DNA from: Arthrobacter sp. efr-133-TYG-118 | Lineage (GTDB): Bacteria; Actinomycetota; Actinomycetes; Actinomycetales; Micrococcaceae | Length of the DNA stretch: 64,000 nucleotides | Direction of reading: 5' to 3' | NCBI RefSeq assembly: GCF_030209755.1 | Contig: NZ_JARVRH010000002.1 | Span: 1 to 64,000, forward strand | Shown: positions 60,174-64,000 of the stretch, one piece after another | How positions within the stretch are numbered: position 1 is the stretch's first letter | How the letters are laid out: each line of letters opens with the position of its first letter | The notes under the pieces: generated by a model | What the model saw: the letters and a program-made list of their open reading frames with translations, nothing else | Told to the model about the DNA's origin: nothing | Databases searched by the model: none | Program-made: the position numbers and the translations under genes

Positions 60174-60940
60174 TGCCGACGCCGGACCTAGTGACCGCCG
60201 AGCTGACGCTCACCGGCCGTATCACGACGGCTTCAAACGCTACATTTCTTGGCCGCATCGGCGACGTGGTGGTCGTCTATAAGCCGATAGCAGGCGAAAC
60301 TCCGCTGTGGGACTTTCCCCACGGCACCCTGGCGCACCGTGAGGTGGCCGCCTACCTTGTCTCGCAGGTCTTCGGCTGGGACATCGTGCCACACACCTGG
60401 CTGCGCGATGGTCCAATGGGCAAAGGAATGGTGCAGCTCTGGCAGGAGCAAGACCCCGCCCAAATCGCCGTGAACCTGGTCGCGACAGACCACGTGCCGA
60501 AGACGGGCTGGAAACACGTTCTCGAGGGACAAGATGAGAACGGACGGATGGTCACCCTCGTTCACGAAGACTCGCCAGCGCTCAGACGCATGGCGGTGTT
60601 CGACGCGGTCGTCAACAACGCCGACCGCAAAGGCGACCACATTCTTGCCATGACGGACGGACACCGTCACGGCGTGGACCACGGGCTCACCTTTCACCGT
60701 GGCCACAAGCTGCGCACAGTGCTGTGGGGATGGCTGGGAGACCCTCTAACCCCCGAGGAACGCGACGGCATCGATCGTGTCAGCAAAGGACTCCACGGTG
60801 AGCTGGGCCGAACCCTGGCGGAATTGCTCAGCGCCGAAGAAATCGCATCGCTCGCCGCGCGCTGCGCACGGTTACGCCTGGCAGGACGGTTTCCGGCTCC
60901 GAGCGGTGCGGCGTCGGCAGTGCCCTGGCCGCTGTTCTAA
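60173..60940 (+). CDS. SCO1664-family kinase-like protein
   Basis: A 255-residue protein distantly related to PI3/PI4-kinase or HipA-like folds (TIGR03843; Rv2133c type, from memory). Candidate ATP-site Lys in VVVYKPIAGE, a catalytic-loop-like DAVVNNADRKGDHIL and a DFG-like GVDHGLTF in the expected order. The start at 60173 overlaps the DUF3090 stop. With the phosphatase two genes upstream it makes a kinase-like/phosphatase-like set, suggesting a phosphorylated small molecule or protein as common substrate (inference). Confidence 0.83.
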   Translation: MPTPDLVTAELTLTGRITTASNATFLGRIGDVVVVYKPIAGETPLWDFPHGTLAHREVAAYLVSQVFGWDIVPHTWLRDGPMGKGMVQLWQEQDPAQIAVNLVATDHVPKTGWKHVLEGQDENGRMVTLVHEDSPALRRMAVFDAVVNNADRKGDHILAMTDGHRHGVDHGLTFHRGHKLRTVLWGWLGDPLTPEERDGIDRVSKGLHGELGRTLAELLSAEEIASLAARCARLRLAGRFPAPSGAASAVPWPLF

Positions 60941-61000
60941 GCACGACTGCACTCCTCGGGACACTCCAGGACCGACTACTTCTTGCCCGGGCCGCAGAGG

Positions 61001-62086
61001 TTAGACGTTGAAGCGGAACTCCACCACGTCGCCGTCGGCCATGACGTATTCCTTGCCTTCAATACGGACCTTGCCGCGGGACTTGGCCTCGGCCATGGAT
61101 CCGGCGTCGATAAGGTCATCGAAGGAGACAACTTCGGCCTTGATGAATCCGCGCTGGAAATCCGTGTGGATAACTCCTGCAGCCAGGGGCGCGGTGTCGC
61201 CTCGGTGGATGGTCCAGGCACGGGCTTCCTTGGGACCCGCTGTGAGGTAGGTCTGTAGTCCGAGCGTGTGGAAACCGACGCGTGCAAGCTGATCGAGGCC
61301 GGATTCGTCCTGGCCATTCATCTCGAGCATTTCGCGGGCTTCTTCCTCGTCGAGTTCGACGAGGTCGGATTCCAGCTTGGCGTCAAGGAAAATGCAGTCG
61401 GCCGGCGCCACCATGGCACGCAGTTCCTCTTGCTTTTCGGGGTTGCCCAGGATGCCTTCGTCCGAGTTGAAGACGTAGATGAAGGGCTTGGCCGTGAGGA
61501 GGCTGAGTTCCTTGAGGTGCTCCATCTCGAGCTTGTCGCTCTTGACTGAGGAGAAGATCGTGTCGCCACGTTCCAGCACGACCTGGGCGGCCAGGATTGC
61601 TGCGAGTTCCGCGGCTTCCCGCTTCTTGATCTTGACTTCTTTTTCGATCCGGGGAATGGCCTTTTCGATCGTCTGGAGATCGGCCAGGATCAGTTCGGTG
61701 TTGATCGTCTCAATGTCCGAGCGTGGATCGACTTTGCCGTCGACGTGGACAACGTCGGGGTCATCGAAGACGCGGATGACTTGGGCGATGGCTTCGGCTT
61801 CGCGGATGTTCGCAAGGAACTTGTTGCCCAGGCCTTCGCCTTCAGAGGCGCCCTTGACGATTCCTGCGATGTCAACGAACGAGACGACGGCGGGCAGGAG
61901 GCGCTGCGATCCGAAGACCTCCGCCAACTTCTGCAGGCGCGGGTCCGGGAGGTTGACGACGCCGACGTTTGGCTCGATGGTGGCGAACGGGTAGTTCGCG
62001 GCCAGCACCTGGTTGCGGGTCAGTGCGTTGAAAAGAGTTGATTTGCCGACGTTGGGCAGTCCGACGATGCCAATAGTAAGAGCCAC
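61001..62086 (-). CDS. ychF: Redox-regulated ATPase YchF/OLA1
   Basis: Obg-related P-loop nucleotidase of 361 residues that binds ribosomes and prefers ATP. G1 [15 protein letters not shown] is at about 8-22, G3 region DIAGIV, the unusual NSDE in place of NKxD (VFNSDEG) and a C-terminal TGS domain ([20 protein letters not shown]). The GTG at 62086 gives the conserved VALTIGIVG start; TAGAAT is 8 nt upstream. The 60 bp after it to the kinase-like gene form a short convergent spacer. Confidence 0.94.
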   Translation of the reverse strand: MALTIGIVGLPNVGKSTLFNALTRNQVLAANYPFATIEPNVGVVNLPDPRLQKLAEVFGSQRLLPAVVSFVDIAGIVKGASEGEGLGNKFLANIREAEAIAQVIRVFDDPDVVHVDGKVDPRSDIETINTELILADLQTIEKAIPRIEKEVKIKKREAAELAAILAAQVVLERGDTIFSSVKSDKLEMEHLKELSLLTAKPFIYVFNSDEGILGNPEKQEELRAMVAPADCIFLDAKLESDLVELDEEEAREMLEMNGQDESGLDQLARVGFHTLGLQTYLTAGPKEARAWTIHRGDTAPLAAGVIHTDFQRGFIKAEVVSFDDLIDAGSMAEAKSRGKVRIEGKEYVMADGDVVEFRFNV

Positions 62087-62208
62087 GAGCATTGATTCTA
62101 CCCGTTGTGTGCCCTTCTCCGCTTTGCGGGGGGAACCCAGGACCGGACGCCCGGGTGCCGTGAGCCGGCTTCGCTATATTGTCCGACCCCTATGCCAAGG
62201 TTGGAGAC

Positions 62209-63426
62209 ATGGATGGTTTTGCAGTAATACTCGCTTTGTTCATGCTTCTTCTCGGAGCGGCCGCCGGGGTGGTGGCTGGCTTCCTCCTGTTTAGGCGCCG
62301 CACTGCCGCGCTTGAAGAAGATTTCGACGGCGTCTCCGCCCGGCTTGCCGCGGTAAACGCCCAGTTTGCCGCCGCCGACGCCGAACGCCGGCTTCTGTTG
62401 TCACAGAACCGTGAACTGAACGAGTCCAGGAACCAGGATGGCAGTGTGTTGCGCGCCCTTGCCCCTGTTGCCGAGAAGCTAACGGCCGTCCAGCAGCAGG
62501 TCTCGCTTCTGGAGCGGGATCGTTTGGAGCAGTACGGCCAGCTTGCCCAGCAGCTCCAGGAAGCCCGACTGTCCGATGAACAGCTCCTGCGCTCCACCCA
62601 CGCCCTGGCCTCGGCCCTTCGGTCGAACAGCGCAAGGGGCCAGTGGGGTGAAGTCCAGCTGCGCCGTGTGGTGGAGGCCGCCGGCATGCTGCGTCACGTC
62701 GATTTTCACGAGCAGGTGCATTCCGCGTCCGCCGACAACGCCATCCGGCCGGACCTCGTGGTCCAGTTACCGGGTGGAAAGCAGCTGGTGGTGGACGCAA
62801 AGGTTCCGTTGGCGTCCTACCTCGCCGCCCAGGAACAGGGCAACACGAGGCACCTGGCAGGGAACGGCGAGCAGTCTGTGGGCAACGCCGCGGATGCTTT
62901 GCTCCTCGCGCACGCGAAGGCCCTCAAGTCCCACGTGGATGCCCTGGGGTCCAAGAAGTACTGGGACATCCCCGGCAACTCCCCCGAACTGGTGATCTGC
63001 TTCCTGCCCGCGGAATCCATCCTGGCCGCCGCACTCGAAGCGGACCCCGCCCTCTTGGACCACGCCTTGTCCCGGAACGTAGTGCTCGCGTCCCCCGGCA
63101 CCTTGCTGGCAGTTCTTAAGTCCGTCGCCTTCACCTGGCGCCAGGACGTCTTGACGGACAACGCCCGGGAACTCTTCGAGCTCGCCCGGCAGCTGTACGA
63201 ACGGATGGGCACTCTCGGCGACAACGTGGGCAAGCTGGGTTCATCGTTGAAGACCTCGGTGGATCGCTACAACGCACTCGTCGGAACCCTGGAAGCACGC
63301 GTCTTGCCGACGGCACGGAAACTCAATTCAATGGACACCGACGGTCTGGTGTCACCGTCCGCAGTGGAAGCAGTGCCGCGGGCGCTTGCCGCACCCGAAC
63401 TGATCGAAGGCGAATCCGCGGCCTAA
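62209..63426 (+). CDS. rmuC: DNA recombination protein RmuC homologue
   Basis: A 405-residue protein with an N-terminal membrane helix (ILALFMLLLGAAAGVVAGFL), a coiled coil (about 40-125) and the RmuC nuclease-fold domain. This domain has RGQWGEVQLRRVVEAAGML, IRPDLVVQLPGGKQLVVDAK and VICFLPAES. Proposed in E. coli to limit inversions between short repeats. The ATG at 62209 follows AAGG and GGAG and begins right before the membrane helix; a TTG at 62179 would add ten residues. TATATT about 30 bp upstream is a good -10. Confidence 0.88.
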   Translation: MDGFAVILALFMLLLGAAAGVVAGFLLFRRRTAALEEDFDGVSARLAAVNAQFAAADAERRLLLSQNRELNESRNQDGSVLRALAPVAEKLTAVQQQVSLLERDRLEQYGQLAQQLQEARLSDEQLLRSTHALASALRSNSARGQWGEVQLRRVVEAAGMLRHVDFHEQVHSASADNAIRPDLVVQLPGGKQLVVDAKVPLASYLAAQEQGNTRHLAGNGEQSVGNAADALLLAHAKALKSHVDALGSKKYWDIPGNSPELVICFLPAESILAAALEADPALLDHALSRNVVLASPGTLLAVLKSVAFTWRQDVLTDNARELFELARQLYERMGTLGDNVGKLGSSLKTSVDRYNALVGTLEARVLPTARKLNSMDTDGLVSPSAVEAVPRALAAPELIEGESAA

Positions 63427-63441
63427 GACCGGCCTAGTAGG

Positions 63442-63476
63442 GGTCCGGGCCGGGCACAGGGTGCCGCGCCCGGACC
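63442..63476. terminator. Terminator between rmuC and ispH
   Basis: GGTCCGGGC and GCCCGGACC form a 9-bp perfect outer stem with an inner GGCAC/GTGCC stem; lies between convergent genes. Confidence 0.75.
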
Positions 63477-63480
63477 GGGA

Positions 63481-64000
63481 CTACGACGTTGGGCGGCTCC
63501 CGCGTCCGCCCAAGGCGCGTGTGACGTCTCCGGCTTCCTTGAGGGTGGCGCGCAGTTCCTTCGGCAGGGAGAACAGCAGGTCTTCTTCCGCCGTCACCAC
63601 CTCTTCAACCGCACCGTAGCCGTAGTCGGCCAGTAAGCGGAGAACGTCCTGGACCAGGACTTCGGGGACGGAAGCGCCGGAGGTGACGCCCACGGTGGCG
63701 ACGCCTTCGAACCAGCTCTCGTCGACCTCGTTCGCGAAATCGACCCGGTAGGAGGCCTTGGCGCCATACTCGAGCGCCACTTCGACGAGCCGTACGGAGT
63801 TGGAAGAATTCGCAGATCCCACCACGATCACGAGGTCAGCCTGCGGGGCAATCTTCTTGATGGCCACTTGCCGGTTGGTGGTGGCATAGCAAATGTCGTC
63901 GCTGGGCGGATCCTGCAATGTGGGGAACCGCTCCTTGAGCATCCGGACGGTCTCCATGGTCTCGTCGACGCTCAGGGTGGTCTGTGAAAGCCAGATGGTC
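63481..64000 (-). CDS. ispH: HMBPP reductase IspH (5' end cut by window)
   Basis: Last enzyme of the non-mevalonate isoprenoid pathway; reduces HMBPP to IPP and DMAPP with a [4Fe-4S] cluster. The window holds the C-terminal 172 codons only. Visible motifs: [11 protein letters not shown] at the cut end, CYATTNRQ with a cluster Cys, [10 protein letters not shown] and [10 protein letters not shown]. The start and the remaining cluster cysteines lie beyond 64000. Confidence 0.93.
   Translation of the reverse strand, partial: TIWLSQTTLSVDETMETVRMLKERFPTLQDPPSDDICYATTNRQVAIKKIAPQADLVIVVGSANSSNSVRLVEVALEYGAKASYRVDFANEVDESWFEGVATVGVTSGASVPEVLVQDVLRLLADYGYGAVEEVVTAEEDLLFSLPKELRATLKEAGDVTRALGGRGSRPTS

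Noticed and set aside
56179..60940. Prophage or integrative element
   Set aside because: No integrase, phage structural gene, tRNA target or direct-repeat attachment sites were seen; the trio at 58.9-60.9 kb is conserved in actinobacteria.

Overview
The window is 64 kb of high-GC actinobacterial chromosome. It looks like Arthrobacter in the broad sense (Micrococcaceae). The evidence is dense GC-rich coding with GTG/TTG starts, many leaderless genes, a gluABCD glutamate importer, MoeZ with a rhodanese tail, a DUF3107/DUF3117 pair, a sigE/anti-sigma/tatB locus and the succinylase lysine genes dapC, dapD and dapE. From memory, several blocks keep the order of Mycobacterium tuberculosis (moeZ-TetR-DUF3107-helicase; O-methyltransferase/sigE/rseA/tatB/mrp; thiE divergent from thiO-thiS-thiG). 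This suggests a largely core chromosomal segment. No rRNA, tRNA, integrase, insertion sequence or CRISPR array was seen.

Layout. 0-3.7 kb: SDR oxidoreductase, moeZ divergent from a TetR gene, DUF3107, a small membrane protein. 3.7-7.3 kb: thiamine locus, with a TPP riboswitch in front of thiO-thiS-thiG plus a pterin dehydratase, and divergent thiE. 7.3-14.3 kb: RNB ribonuclease, DEAD-box helicase with a long leader, orphan DNA methyltransferase, PHP phosphoesterase, aminopeptidase P. 14.3-21.5 kb: envelope and stress block (general stress membrane protein, MgtE-type sensor without a channel, DUF1003, Mrp, TatB, anti-sigma, SigE, O-methyltransferase, DUF3117). 21.7-27.7 kb: PIG-V-like glycosyltransferase, DivIVA-type protein and LOG protein, divergent from gluABCD. 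27.8-36.8 kb: dapE/dapD, a lysozyme-like exoprotein, a TetR gene, galE, gltA, dapC, fdxA and a lone SH3-like protein.

36.8-40.3 kb is accessory. It holds an AbiEi/DUF559 nuclease-like gene flanked by inverted copies of a short repeat, an MFS exporter with its divergent repressor and a clear operator, and a small membrane protein whose start lies inside the typA terminator. 40.4-55.6 kb: typA and two tandem paralogous dipeptide/oligopeptide ABC importers, each with a lipoprotein, two permeases and a double ATPase. A PH-domain gene on the opposite strand splits the second importer.

56-61 kb is a second accessory-looking stretch. A condensation-like/GNAT fusion is divergent from an alpha/beta hydrolase. 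It is followed by a histidine phosphatase, a DUF3090 protein with a Cys motif, and a kinase-like SCO1664-family protein. 61-64 kb returns to core genes: ychF, rmuC and ispH (cut by the window edge).

Three themes stand out. First, a TANNNT hexamer sits 6-7 nt before the start codon of many genes, which predicts leaderless mRNAs. Second, all three ABC binding-protein genes are followed by a strong hairpin before the permease gene. Third, several operator-like palindromes and long perfect palindromic terminators separate genes. The best candidates for undescribed biology are the condensation-GNAT fusion locus, the inverted-repeat-flanked nuclease gene, and the phosphatase/DUF3090/kinase-like trio.
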